Positions 8,678 to 17,156 of a stretch of 64,000 nt of DNA are shown here, one piece after another; position 1 is the stretch's first letter; the number at the start of each line of letters is the position of its first letter. Under the pieces are notes generated by a model. The model saw only the letters and a list, made by a program, of their open reading frames with translations, had not been told where the DNA came from and made no database searches. The translations under genes were made by a program, and so were the position numbers. Source of the stretch: Gorillibacterium timonense (GTDB lineage Bacteria > Bacillota > Bacilli > Paenibacillales > NBRC-103111); the NCBI RefSeq assembly GCF_001457415.1, contig NZ_LN881724.1:2232001-2296000 (forward strand), in the 5' to 3' direction.

Positions 8678-11422
8678 TTATTTCCCGGCTTTCGCTTCCG
8701 CTTCGCTCAGCTTCTGCTTCAGCTCAAAGAGGAAGTTCATCGCGGCAAGCGGCGTCATGTTGATCAGATCCGCTCCGCGAAGGCGATCCGCCAACAGCTG
8801 CAGCTTGGCATCGCTCTTCCGAGAATGACCCGAATCCGGCTCCGGTTCACCGAATAGGCTGAGCTGAATGATCTCTCCGTTGCCGGAAGCCTGTGTACTT
8901 GTGGATGAGTTTGAATCCCCGGAGGCTCCTGCTTGCACGGATTGTGCGGTTTGAGTTTCTAGTTGTTCTCGCGAAAGAGACTGCCCAGGCAGCTCCGTGC
9001 GTGCTGTGGCCGCTTCTGATACGGCGGCCTGCTCCTCGGCCCCTTTCGTTTCAAACACATTCAACAGCGTATAGGAGCGCTCGATGACTGATTCCGGCAG
9101 ACCGGCTAGTCGCGCGCAATAAATGCCGTAGCTGGTGCTCGCCGCACCAGGGATGAGCTTGCGCAAGAAGGTGACATCCTGGCCGCTCTCCTTCACCGCC
9201 ATGCAAGCATTGTGCAGGTAAGCAAGGGTCTCCTCCAGATGCGCCAACTCATGAAAATGAGTGGAAACGAGTGTCTTGCAGCCGATCCGGTCATGGAGGT
9301 ATTCAATCACAGCCTGTGCGATCGCCATTCCTTCGCCGGTCGAGGTACCTCGCCCGAGCTCGTCGATGATGACCAGGCTGCGCTCGGTCGCCTTCTCGGT
9401 CATGACGCGAATGTCCATCATCTCGACCATGAAGGTGCTCTGGCCGCCGATCAGGTCATCCGCCGCGCCAATGCGCGTGAAGATGCGGTCGATGAGCGGC
9501 AGCTCCGCCTTCTCGGCCGGGACGAAGCAGCCGATCTGCGCCATGATCGACAGCACCGCCACCTGCCGCATGTAGGTGCTCTTCCCGGCCATATTCGGGC
9601 CGGTGATCAAGAGCATGCGGGTGTCCTCACGGGAAAGCCGGGTGCCGTTAGCGATAAAGGCGTTATCGCCCATAACGGCTTCGACCACCGGATGCCTTCC
9701 ACTCTCGACGATCAAGTCATAGCCTTCCGTCACGACCGGGCGAGTAAAGCGATTTGCGGCGCTGACAGCAGCGAAGGATTGCAGAACATCGACGGCCGCC
9801 ACGACCTCCGCAAGCTTTTGCAGACGGCGTGTTTCCCGGGCGATCCGGTCACGAAGCTCGCAGAACAGCTCGTACTCGAGCCCGAACATCTTCTCCTCCG
9901 CCTCGAGGATCAGCGCTTCCTTTTCTTTCAGCTCCGGGGTGATATATCGTTCCGCATTAGCTAGCGTCTGCTTGCGCTCGTAGAGTCCTTCCGGCAAGGA
10001 GGCGATATGGGAGCGGGTGACTTCGATGTAATAGCCAAACACTTTGTTGAAGCCGACCTTGAGCGACTTGATGCCGGTCCGCTCCCTCTCCTGGCGCTCC
10101 AGCGCGGCGATCCAGCTTTTGCCGTCGCGACTCGCTACTTTAAGCTTGTCCAGATGGTCATGGTACCCGTCGCGGATGATGCCGCCTTCCTTCACAGATA
10201 AGGCCGGTTCTTCCACGAGCGCCGCCGAAATCCATTCCCGCACGTCGGCGCATTCATCGAGATTCTCCGCCAACCGGGTCAGCGTCTCCGATCCGCTGGC
10301 GAGGCAAGCAGCGCGGAATGCCGGCATCTGCTCCAGCGAGCGGCGAAGCGCCGCAAGATCCCGGCCGTTGGCGCTGCCGTACGAGACGCGTCCGACGAGC
10401 CGTTCCAGGTCGTACACGTCGCGCAGGACGCCGCGCAGCTCTTCCCGCTCGATCAAGCGGTTCACCAGCTTGTCCACGGCTTCCAGCCGTTCTTCAATGC
10501 GACCCTTGTTGAAGAGCGGCTTCTCGATCCAGCGGCGCAGAAGCCGCCCGCCCATCGCGGTCTCCGTCTTGTCGAGCAGCCAGAAGAGCGAGCCCTTCTT
10601 CGCCCGTTCGCGGACCGTCTCCGTAAGCTCCAGATTCCGCCGCGTGAACGGGTCCATCGTCATGAACTCATCCGGCTCGTAGAAACGGATTTCCGTAATA
10701 TGCGAGAGGGACCGCTTCTGAGTCTCCTTCAGGTAAGTCATCAACAGCACGACGGATTCCCGCGCAGCCGGATCGAGCCGATCCAGCGCGTCCGCTGCAA
10801 AATGGCCGCGTACGAACTCCTCGTCGCGCCGGTTCCAATCCGTCCGCGGCACGCCTGCCATCATCGGCAGCTTGCGGAGCGTGTCCAGCATCTCTCCGTG
10901 GGCAAGCAGCTCAGCCGGTTGAAAGGCGGTCAGCTCGTCCGCCAAGCGGTCCGATGACCGTTCCAGCCAGGTCACATGAAGCTCGCCCGTGGACAAATCG
11001 CAGGCGGCGAACCCATACCGGCTGCCGTATTCCGACGCGCAGGCGATGTAGTTATTCGCTCGTTCATTCAGCAGCTTGCCTTCCATCAGCGTTCCAGGAG
11101 TCACGATCCGGACGATCTCGCGCCGCACCATCCCCTTGGTCGTAGCCGGGTCCTCCATTTGTTCGCAGATGGCGACCTTGTAGCCTTTTTCAATCAGACG
11201 GGAAATATATCCTTCAGCAGAGTGATACGGAACGCCGCACATGGGTACGCGTTCTCCTCCCCCGCCCTCTCGTCCGGTCAAAGTCAATTCCAACTCGCGC
11301 GACGCTTGAATGGCGTCATCAAAAAACATTTCATAGAAATCGCCTAGCCGAAAGAAAAGAAACGCGTCCGGCACTTCGGCCTTCACGCTTAAGTATTGTT
11401 CCATCATCGGGGTATATGCCAA
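8678..11422 (-). CDS. mutS: DNA mismatch repair protein MutS
   Basis: MutS recognises base mismatches and small loops. The 914-residue product has the N-terminal mismatch-binding motif GDFYEMFFDD (about residues 29-38), the core and clamp domains, Walker A GPNMAGKSTYMRQ, Walker B and signature DELGRGTSTGEGMAIA, and a C-terminal helix region after a Ser/Thr/Gln-rich spacer. The start is a TTG at 11422 (LAYTPMMEQYLSVKAE), because GGAGG lies 9 bases upstream and this is where MutS homologues begin; no ATG fits. mutL follows 46 bases downstream, so mutSL form an operon. A possible extended -10 (TGGTATACT) lies near 11517-11525 on the minus strand. Confidence 0.97.
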   Translation of the reverse strand: MAYTPMMEQYLSVKAEVPDAFLFFRLGDFYEMFFDDAIQASRELELTLTGREGGGGERVPMCGVPYHSAEGYISRLIEKGYKVAICEQMEDPATTKGMVRREIVRIVTPGTLMEGKLLNERANNYIACASEYGSRYGFAACDLSTGELHVTWLERSSDRLADELTAFQPAELLAHGEMLDTLRKLPMMAGVPRTDWNRRDEEFVRGHFAADALDRLDPAARESVVLLMTYLKETQKRSLSHITEIRFYEPDEFMTMDPFTRRNLELTETVRERAKKGSLFWLLDKTETAMGGRLLRRWIEKPLFNKGRIEERLEAVDKLVNRLIEREELRGVLRDVYDLERLVGRVSYGSANGRDLAALRRSLEQMPAFRAACLASGSETLTRLAENLDECADVREWISAALVEEPALSVKEGGIIRDGYHDHLDKLKVASRDGKSWIAALERQERERTGIKSLKVGFNKVFGYYIEVTRSHIASLPEGLYERKQTLANAERYITPELKEKEALILEAEEKMFGLEYELFCELRDRIARETRRLQKLAEVVAAVDVLQSFAAVSAANRFTRPVVTEGYDLIVESGRHPVVEAVMGDNAFIANGTRLSREDTRMLLITGPNMAGKSTYMRQVAVLSIMAQIGCFVPAEKAELPLIDRIFTRIGAADDLIGGQSTFMVEMMDIRVMTEKATERSLVIIDELGRGTSTGEGMAIAQAVIEYLHDRIGCKTLVSTHFHELAHLEETLAYLHNACMAVKESGQDVTFLRKLIPGAASTSYGIYCARLAGLPESVIERSYTLLNVFETKGAEEQAAVSEAATARTELPGQSLSREQLETQTAQSVQAGASGDSNSSTSTQASGNGEIIQLSLFGEPEPDSGHSRKSDAKLQLLADRLRGADLINMTPLAAMNFLFELKQKLSEAEAKAGK

Positions 11423-11797
11423 CAGATCCAGCCTCCAACACCTTTGGGACAAGGACAGCTCACTTGCTGCCCAGCGCCCTTAATCTCGCAATTGATGCTT
11501 GCTTATTCTTAAATCCAGTATACCATAGCCCGCCCTTTTCGTTGAGCATCCAGACGCTGGAGTGAAATCACGATCTCGAAACCATTCCCCCCAGCAGATA
11601 GCCACTCGACTGGATCTCTTCGACGGCGAAGCCGTCTTCATCCGCATTTGGTGATTAAAACTGAACTCCTGTATTTATTGACAAATGGAGCGAAGATAAA
11701 CATACTATATATACTGATTTATTTATTTGGTATACATAAAACGTGAACAAGGATAACGAAGATCCATTTCTATCATCAAAACGAAGAGGTGAATCGG
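11423..11797. other. Spacer between divergent mutS and methyltransferase genes
   Basis: 375 bases without a supported gene. It holds the likely mutS promoter (minus-strand TATACT, 11517-11522, preceded by TG at the extended -10 position) and the methyltransferase promoter at 11678-11706. Nothing else was recognised in it. Confidence 0.5.
11678..11706 (+). promoter_or_regulatory. Promoter of methyltransferase-tetR operon
   Basis: TTGACA (11678-11683), 17 bases, then CATACT (11701-11706), about 90 bases ahead of the ATG. An AT-rich stretch follows. No clear palindromic operator was seen. Confidence 0.6.
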
Positions 11798-12610
11798 ATG
11801 CAGACAACGAATAGGAAGGATTGGCCCCCCATTTCAGAGACGCTATTCATTCCTTTGGCAGCAAGAGCTGCGGAAACGACTCGGAAGAATCCGATCTTTA
11901 CAGACGAAAAATCATTGGAGATGCTCCGTACGATTGACACCAGCACTACCGTAACCGATGGCGGCGAACTCGCAACGCAGGGCATTCTTGCGCGAACAAA
12001 AGTAATCGATGACGAGGTAAAAAAGATTATTGCGCAAACGCCGAACGCTGTCATTCTCAATCTCGGGGCAGGGTTGGATACGCGAATGAACCGAATCGAT
12101 AACGGACTCTTAACCTGGTTTGACCTGGATTTACCGGAGGTCATCTCGCTTCGCAGCCGCTTTTTCTCGGAGAATGACCGTGTCCGCTTTATCTCGAAAT
12201 CAGTATTGGATGCTTCATGGGTAGAAGAGATCCCCCTGCCGGAGAACAGCACGGTTGTCATTGTTGCGGAGGGCTTGCTCATGTACTTTCCGGAGGAAGA
12301 CGTCATTCGGTTTTTTACTCTCTTAGCGAAGCGCTTCTCGGGTGCGCATCTGTTTTTTGACGTGGTCCACCGCTTTTTCGTAAACAAAAAAATGAGCAGC
12401 CCTTTTTTGTGGGGGCTTGACCGCGCAAAAGATATTGAAAAGCTGAACGAGCAGGTACGTCTGGTTCAAGCGTGGAGTACCGGAAACCTGCTTAAGGAGC
12501 GCCAATCTATGCTTATACGGATTCTGAATCTTCTGCCCTCCACCCGAAATCGAAGTCAAATTCTTCATATTCAATTCGCCCGGGAGGATGCACAATCGAA
12601 CAGGAGGTAG
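11798..12610 (+). CDS. Class I SAM-dependent methyltransferase, LCM/TcmP-like
   Basis: A 270-residue protein of the leucine-carboxyl/polyketide O-methyltransferase group. It has an N-terminal helical part with the typical TARTKVIDD-like segment (ILARTKVIDDEV), a SAM-binding motif VILNLGAGLDTRMNRID (about residues 83-99), an acidic WFDLDLPEVI, and VIVAEGLLMYFPEEDV. These are diagnostic of family PF04072. The physiological substrate is unknown. The ATG at 11798 follows AGAGGTG; a GTG at 11789 has no ribosome site. The next gene, a TetR regulator, starts 2 bases after its stop with its ribosome site inside the end of this gene, so the pair is an operon and the regulator probably controls it. Confidence 0.8.
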   Translation: MQTTNRKDWPPISETLFIPLAARAAETTRKNPIFTDEKSLEMLRTIDTSTTVTDGGELATQGILARTKVIDDEVKKIIAQTPNAVILNLGAGLDTRMNRIDNGLLTWFDLDLPEVISLRSRFFSENDRVRFISKSVLDASWVEEIPLPENSTVVIVAEGLLMYFPEEDVIRFFTLLAKRFSGAHLFFDVVHRFFVNKKMSSPFLWGLDRAKDIEKLNEQVRLVQAWSTGNLLKERQSMLIRILNLLPSTRNRSQILHIQFAREDAQSNRR

Positions 12611-12612
12611 CT

Positions 12613-13200
12613 ATGCCGCGTTTTAGCGAGAAAGAAAAGGAACGAATCCGCGAGAGGCTGCTCGTCGAGGGTGAACGGTTATTTACCGCGCATGGGATCA
12701 AAAAAGTGACGATTGATGACTTGGTCGGCGCCGTCGGGATCGCCAAGGCTTCGTTTTATACATTTTATGAAAGCAAGGAATATCTGTTTTTGGACATTAC
12801 TCAAGGCCTTCAGAAAACCATCTTTAACGAGCTGAACTTGTTATTGGACTCCAATGGCGGACTGCCCCGTAAAGAGCGCGTTCGGCAAGTGTTTGCCGCA
12901 ATGGCAAACGGGATGCTCCGTTATCCGATCCTCAGCCAAATCGACACGATTACGGTGGAACAAATCGCCCGCAAGGTTTCGAAAGAACGGCTTCTGGCCT
13001 TCGATGGTCAGCAACTGGACGCCGCACAATCTCTGCATGACCACGGCATCCCGTTCACATGCGACATTCAGACCGCCTCTTATGCCTTTCAGGCCCTTTA
13101 CCACAGCTGGATGTTCTTGCAGGAGAAAGGCGAAGCTGTCCAAACATCTGTTATTGAGCTTATGCTCAATGGGGTTATCGATCAGATTGTTGTGGAGTGA
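12613..13200 (+). CDS. TetR/AcrR-family transcriptional regulator
   Basis: A 195-residue regulator with an N-terminal helix-turn-helix (KKVTIDDLVGAVGIAKASFYTFYESKEYLF, about residues 28-57), typical of TetR proteins. The C-terminal ligand-binding part is not assignable. AGGAGGT lies just ahead of the ATG and overlaps the stop of the preceding methyltransferase gene. Autoregulation of the two-gene operon is the simplest reading; the ligand is unknown. Confidence 0.88.
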   Translation: MPRFSEKEKERIRERLLVEGERLFTAHGIKKVTIDDLVGAVGIAKASFYTFYESKEYLFLDITQGLQKTIFNELNLLLDSNGGLPRKERVRQVFAAMANGMLRYPILSQIDTITVEQIARKVSKERLLAFDGQQLDAAQSLHDHGIPFTCDIQTASYAFQALYHSWMFLQEKGEAVQTSVIELMLNGVIDQIVVE

Positions 13201-13287
13201 ACGGCAAGTGTACCGATGTACCCCTGCCTCGGGCGCTTCAATCGATAACCGCCGCCTGCTGGCCAACGTAGACTCTTTCGCAACGGC

Positions 13288-13330
13288 AAGACGCCTCCAT
13301 CCGCTTGCTTTCGGGATAGGGAGGCGTCTT
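13288..13330. terminator. Bidirectional terminator
   Basis: AAGACGCCTCC (13288-13298) pairs perfectly with GGAGGCGTCTT (13320-13330). It lies between the TetR gene and the oppositely directed amidoligase-like gene. The flanking T run is short (TTCCTC). Confidence 0.7.
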
Positions 13331-13343
13331 CCTCGTTCAGGGG

Positions 13344-14607
13344 TCACACGTATAGCAGCGCCTGCGAGGTAAGCGTCGGCACGACTGCCGCCTGTGTGCG
13401 GGTGCTGACCGTAAGGGGCAGCCCGGAGACGGCAAGGGGGCGAGCGGGATCGAAGCTCGCTTTGCCCGCGGGGGCTTCATAATCCGCCGGTCCGATGCCC
13501 CAAGCGGCGCGGAAGTCTCCGGACGCGTCGATGAGTCCGGCTTCGGGCGGCGCGTCGAAGAGCTGCCGCTTCAGCCAGGAGAGCTCGCGCTCCTGCTCGC
13601 TGTAAGCGGCAAGCGGCTCCAGCTCCGCCCACAGGCGGGCGGCCACCTCTTGGAGCGGCCGGGTCTCGCCGCGATAGTAATGCAGCCGCAGGCCGGGGTG
13701 CCGGAGCGGGTCCTGGCGCAGCTCGCGCCAATGGATCCGGGCTCGGGTCCGGGCGAAGCTCGGCCAGCGGCAGGATGATCCGGTGGCCGCTCAGAATCAC
13801 CGCGTCGCAGCCCACCTTGCCCTGCCGCTCCATGAACCGGGACGCGGGGACGACCTTCCCGTCCGATCCCATCAGAACAAATTCCGGATCGGCTCCGAGC
13901 ATGAGCGCGGACTCTTTCGGCCATTCTGCAGCCACGAACCGATTAAGCGCCTCCGCGAACGGATCGATCCACTCGCGGGTCGAATCCGGCACCGGATCGA
14001 CCCGTTCGATCAACGTGTCTCCGTCCGCCGTAGAGACGACCGTAACCAGGCCATAATCCAAGCCCAGCGCATAGACGGCTCGCACAGCGTCTCGCATCGC
14101 CCGCTTCGCACGGAAATGCCGCTCCGCTTCCGGCAGTTCCCCATAGCTGTGCTCCTCCCGCCGAACAAGCATCCCGTTTCCGGGAGGAGCCGACTTCCTG
14201 GCGTACATCGTAAGAGCGTCCTGCTGAAAGACCGGTATCCGATATTCCCAGGCGGCAGGAGCCTCCGTTGACGGCACGTTAGGACCATGCGTGCGCACAG
14301 CCGCATCGCGGGCGAAACTCTCTTCGAGACGGAGCGGTTTAGCTGAATGCCTTGCTCCAAGTCCTCGGCCGGTCTTCAACCCGCACTGCCTCAGCAGCTC
14401 GCCGCAGGTCTCCTGCTTACCCGCCCGCAGAATGGGAGCGAGCCGCCCGATGACGACCGGTCCCTCCGGCTCGTCGGCCAGCGTTCCATATCGGATGACT
14501 GCGTCCCAAGCATCGCCCCTCGGCAGCTTGCGACCGCTCGGAAACGTCAACCGCTCCGCCAACCGCTCGGCTCCTTTTTCCCCGGCATGAAGAAAAAAAC
14601 ACTTCAC
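13344..14607 (-). pseudogene. Phage-type amidoligase-like (COOH.NH2 ligase) protein, frameshifted
   Basis: From a GTG at 14607 (ribosome site GGAGGGG, 6 bases spacing) one frame codes for about 285 residues. These include LMLGADPEFVLMGSDGKVVPASRF and GCDAVILSGHRIILPLAELRPDP, which resemble the phiEco32-type amidoligase family (PF14395), found as a standalone protein in Paenibacillus-like genomes. After about position 13750 that frame turns into a Pro/Ala/Arg-rich shadow. The sensible protein continues in another frame (RIHWRELRQDPLRHPGLRLH, then ARLWAELEPLAAYSEQERE) to a stop at 13344. A single-base indel in the run of CCCGG repeats near 13741-13765 explains this; whether it is natural or a sequencing error cannot be decided here. 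The intact length would be about 420 residues. Confidence 0.7.
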
Positions 14608-14691
14608 CTACGTCCCCTCCCTGCTCCGTTCAAGAATTCGCTCATGTCCTGCACAGGCTCATCTCGCCACGCTAGCGCTGATTTTTCATAC

Positions 14692-14711
14692 AAAAGAGGG
14701 CATCCGCCCTC
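14692..14711 (-). terminator. cotE terminator
   Basis: On the minus strand, GAGGGC and GCCCTC form a 6-base stem around GGAT, followed by TTTTG. It lies 39 bases downstream of the cotE stop. Confidence 0.6.
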
Positions 14712-14749
14712 AGCAGTTGCCCCTTGACTTGCATATGCTGTACAAAATC

Positions 14750-15310
14750 TCAGGTCAGTTCTTCATCAAGAAGCTCCAAATCCAGCTCGTCGTATTCCGC
14801 TTCGTCGGAACCGTCGAAATCATAGTTCTTCTCATCTCCGTAGCCTCCGTTTGGGTTGACGAGAACCCACACCTTGGTCTCGGCTGTCATCTCCACCTGG
14901 AATTCCCGCTCCACGCGAATGACCACACCGTCTCCCGAAATGCTCGCTTCCACGCAGTTCGGGTCGGTCACCGCAACGGCATAAACCTCGGCCGTCGCCG
15001 GCTTATGTTTTTTGTCCAAGTAAGAGAGCGGGACCACATCAACGTACGAAATCGTTTCCTTCGCCACATCCGTCTTCGTGTTCCGGTCGTACGAGTACCA
15101 GATGTTGATATCATACGACCCTATTACTTCTACGCCGCTCGTGGAGTGGACCGCTTCATACTGGTTATTGATGATCCAGGCGCCCAGGATGCTGGTTGGA
15201 GCGTTAGAAGGAGTTACGGTATGGCTCACCTGACTGAATTTACGACCTTTGCCGCATACAGCTTTTGTTATAATTTCTCTGCTTTGCAAGTCCTTATCTG
15301 TGAACGACAT
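14750..15310 (-). CDS. cotE: Outer spore coat morphogenetic protein CotE
   Basis: CotE organises the outer coat of the endospore. The 186-residue product has the characteristic opening REIITKAVCGKGRKFSQVSHTV, then ILGAWIINNQYEA and SYDINIWYSYDRNTKTDVAKETISYVDVVPL. It ends in a strongly acidic tail (DELDLELLDEEL) like its homologues. TGGAGGAGG precedes the ATG. In Bacillus, cotE sits next to mutS-mutL; here it is in the same neighbourhood but separated from mutS by three inserted genes. It would be made in the mother cell during sporulation; I did not resolve a sigma-E/sigma-K promoter. Confidence 0.94.
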   Translation of the reverse strand: MSFTDKDLQSREIITKAVCGKGRKFSQVSHTVTPSNAPTSILGAWIINNQYEAVHSTSGVEVIGSYDINIWYSYDRNTKTDVAKETISYVDVVPLSYLDKKHKPATAEVYAVAVTDPNCVEASISGDGVVIRVEREFQVEMTAETKVWVLVNPNGGYGDEKNYDFDGSDEAEYDELDLELLDEELT

Positions 15311-15459
15311 GTTTCAACCTCCTCCATACAATCATTCTTTTAGAAGTGTATGCAGGACATGGGCAGATGTTGATTACCCGGGCGGAAGTCGGCCAAGATA
15401 TTTTTCAAAAGCCGATGGATGCTCTGTTTTTTCCACCGGATGAGCTGCGTGGCAAGGAA

Positions 15460-15487
15460 GAAGCGGCCCTTCGATTCGGACCGCTTC
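15460..15487 (-). terminator. Possible terminator of the YqjA-like gene
   Basis: GAAGCGG (15460-15466) and CCGCTTC (15481-15487) form a stem about 65 bases after the stop on the minus strand. The following T-rich run (TTCCTTG) is weak. Confidence 0.4.
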
Positions 15488-15551
15488 GTCTCTCTTTCTA
15501 TCTTATTCTTCCTTCTCGATTGGATCCCTAACACATTTCATCCCTGTTGCG

Positions 15552-16523
15552 TTATTGCAGCGCCTCGGCACGCCCTTGCGGCCGCTTCTTCTTCAGTTGC
15601 TTCGCGATGGACAAGAACGTCTTCAGCTCCAGGTTGATCTGCAGAAGAGCCGATCGGACCTCGAATTCGCGGCGGTTCTCCGGCAGCGGCATCGTCTTGA
15701 ACGCGGCGTCCAGCTTGGACAGCTCCTCGTCGATCCGGCCTGTGTAATAGGGATTCTTCAAATCCTCGGCGAGTGAATCAAACAGCTCGGCAACGGCTTC
15801 GCCATGCGGCAGGTTTTGATAGACCTGAGAGACGAGGTCCAGCATGCGTTGAATCGAAAAAAGCTGCTGCCGGCGCATCTCGAAATAGGTGTGCCATTCC
15901 CCTTTGTTCTGAAACAGCGCGTTCTCGTCCGCATTCATGGCGAGCTTACCGCCTTCGTCCACCTTCTCCATCGCCGTGAGGAGCTCGGTGCCGTTCCAAA
16001 CCCGGTTAAAATCGCGCAGGTGTCCGGCAATCTCCCGTAAAATGGCCGAAAAATTCGCCTCCACCGCTTCCTTCGTCTGCATCATCTGCTTCTCGGAACG
16101 CGGTGTATAGATGAGGTTAATGATCGCCGCCACTCCCAGACCCATGGCGAGCAGCATCACCTCGTTGCCGATCAGCTTCAGCGTCGTTTCCCCGGCCGCG
16201 TAGAGATGCAGCATGATGACGGAGCTCATGACGATGCCGTCCTGCATCTTCATCTTGTACAAGGCTAAGTACTGCACAAAGATGTAAAGTCCGATAACCC
16301 ATACATGATAGCCGAGCAGATAAAAAGCGGCCGTCGCCACCAGGAGCCCGATGACCGAAGCGATGAAGCGGATGATGATGCTCTGCACGCTGCGTTTCTT
16401 AGTCGTATCGATGCCCAGAATGGCGAACAGACCGGCCGTATACGAGTTGCTCAATCCAAGCAGCAGCGAGCCTTCGATGGCTGCGGCGGCCGCAACGGAC
16501 GATTTGACGACACGGACAAGCAT
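15552..16523 (-). CDS. Aromatic acid exporter family membrane protein (YqjA/DUF939-like)
   Basis: A 323-residue membrane protein. The N-terminal half has about five hydrophobic segments (around residues 5-27, 30-55, 56-75, 78-95 and 105-125) with LLGLSNSYTAGLFAILGIDTTKKRS, typical of the ArAE_1/FUSC-like family. The C-terminal half is a soluble, helical domain. The start is the ATG at 16523 (MLVRVVKSSVAAAAA), with GGGGGG 9 bases upstream; a longer reading upstream lacks support. Homologues such as B. subtilis YqjA are of unknown or stress-linked function, so transport of aromatic acids is only a family label. Confidence 0.75.
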   Translation of the reverse strand: MLVRVVKSSVAAAAAIEGSLLLGLSNSYTAGLFAILGIDTTKKRSVQSIIIRFIASVIGLLVATAAFYLLGYHVWVIGLYIFVQYLALYKMKMQDGIVMSSVIMLHLYAAGETTLKLIGNEVMLLAMGLGVAAIINLIYTPRSEKQMMQTKEAVEANFSAILREIAGHLRDFNRVWNGTELLTAMEKVDEGGKLAMNADENALFQNKGEWHTYFEMRRQQLFSIQRMLDLVSQVYQNLPHGEAVAELFDSLAEDLKNPYYTGRIDEELSKLDAAFKTMPLPENRREFEVRSALLQINLELKTFLSIAKQLKKKRPQGRAEALQ

Positions 16524-16842
16524 GTTCCATAACCCCCCGTTTCTGTTTTCCCCCGATGAATAATTGCTTTCGACAGGGATTCTCTGGAATCCCTCATCAG
16601 AAATATCTTTTGACAGTATACGCGTTTCCTTCGCCGCCAACAAGAATCATTCGGTCGAATCCTTATCGGATGATGCCTTAGATCGCCTTAGATCTGGAAG
16701 AGAAGCTTCCGTGGGGCTATGTAAACTCAAAGGGAGTAGATGGATATCTACCGGGGAACACTACCCACATGCCTGCCTGAAGGAAACCCATCTATATGGT
16801 GAATGCGGCTACCTTACCGATGACCCGATAGGAGGACAGACC
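16524..16842. other. Spacer between divergent genes
   Basis: 319 bases without a convincing gene. AGGGATTC and GAATCCCT (16575-16594) form a short hairpin without a T run. A TTGACA-like element (16612-16617) could be part of a promoter for the small gene downstream. A longer in-frame reading through here lacks coding character. Confidence 0.35.
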
Positions 16843-16989
16843 ATGACCAAGCATGAAAAAAGGCCGGGAGATGAGCCAGACAAAGTCAAACACACGGGTG
16901 AAAAGAGAAACGGCCGCAAAAGCATGATCAAGAATGAAAGCACGACGGACTCGCTCTATCCGAATGAGTACGTTACGGAAGACCAGTAA
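16843..16989 (+). CDS. Small hydrophilic protein, 48 residues, unknown
   Basis: The ATG at 16843 follows a strong GGAGGA ribosome site. The 48-residue product (MTKHEKRPGDEPDKVKHTGE...YPNEYVTEDQ) is rich in Lys, Asp, Glu and Asn and lacks hydrophobic segments, so it is soluble and perhaps unstructured. A clear terminator follows 28 bases after the stop, so it is an independent short transcript. I do not recognise a family. Small charged proteins of this kind are common in spore formers; a spore role would be a guess. Confidence 0.6.
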   Translation: MTKHEKRPGDEPDKVKHTGEKRNGRKSMIKNESTTDSLYPNEYVTEDQ

Positions 16990-17017
16990 ATGGAGCCGCT
17001 TCCCAACAAGTGCGCAG

Positions 17018-17042
17018 CCGGAGACCGATGTCTCCGGTTTTT
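17018..17042 (+). terminator. Terminator of the 48-residue gene
   Basis: CCGGAGAC and GTCTCCGG form a perfect 8-base stem with a CGAT loop, followed by TTTTTCC. Confidence 0.88.
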
Positions 17043-17081
17043 CCTTCTTCAAGAGTACGAGCTGCATGACACTTCCTCCCA

Positions 17082-17110
17082 TTGCCAAGTGAGTGGTCAA
17101 TCCCTATAAT
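17082..17110 (+). promoter_or_regulatory. Promoter of the PIG-V-like gene
   Basis: TTGCCA (17082-17087), 17 bases, then a consensus TATAAT (17105-17110), 46 bases ahead of the ATG at 17157. Confidence 0.75.
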
Positions 17111-17156
17111 CGAGAGGAACGCTTGACCATCAATATGTGGAAAAGGATGTTTACCC

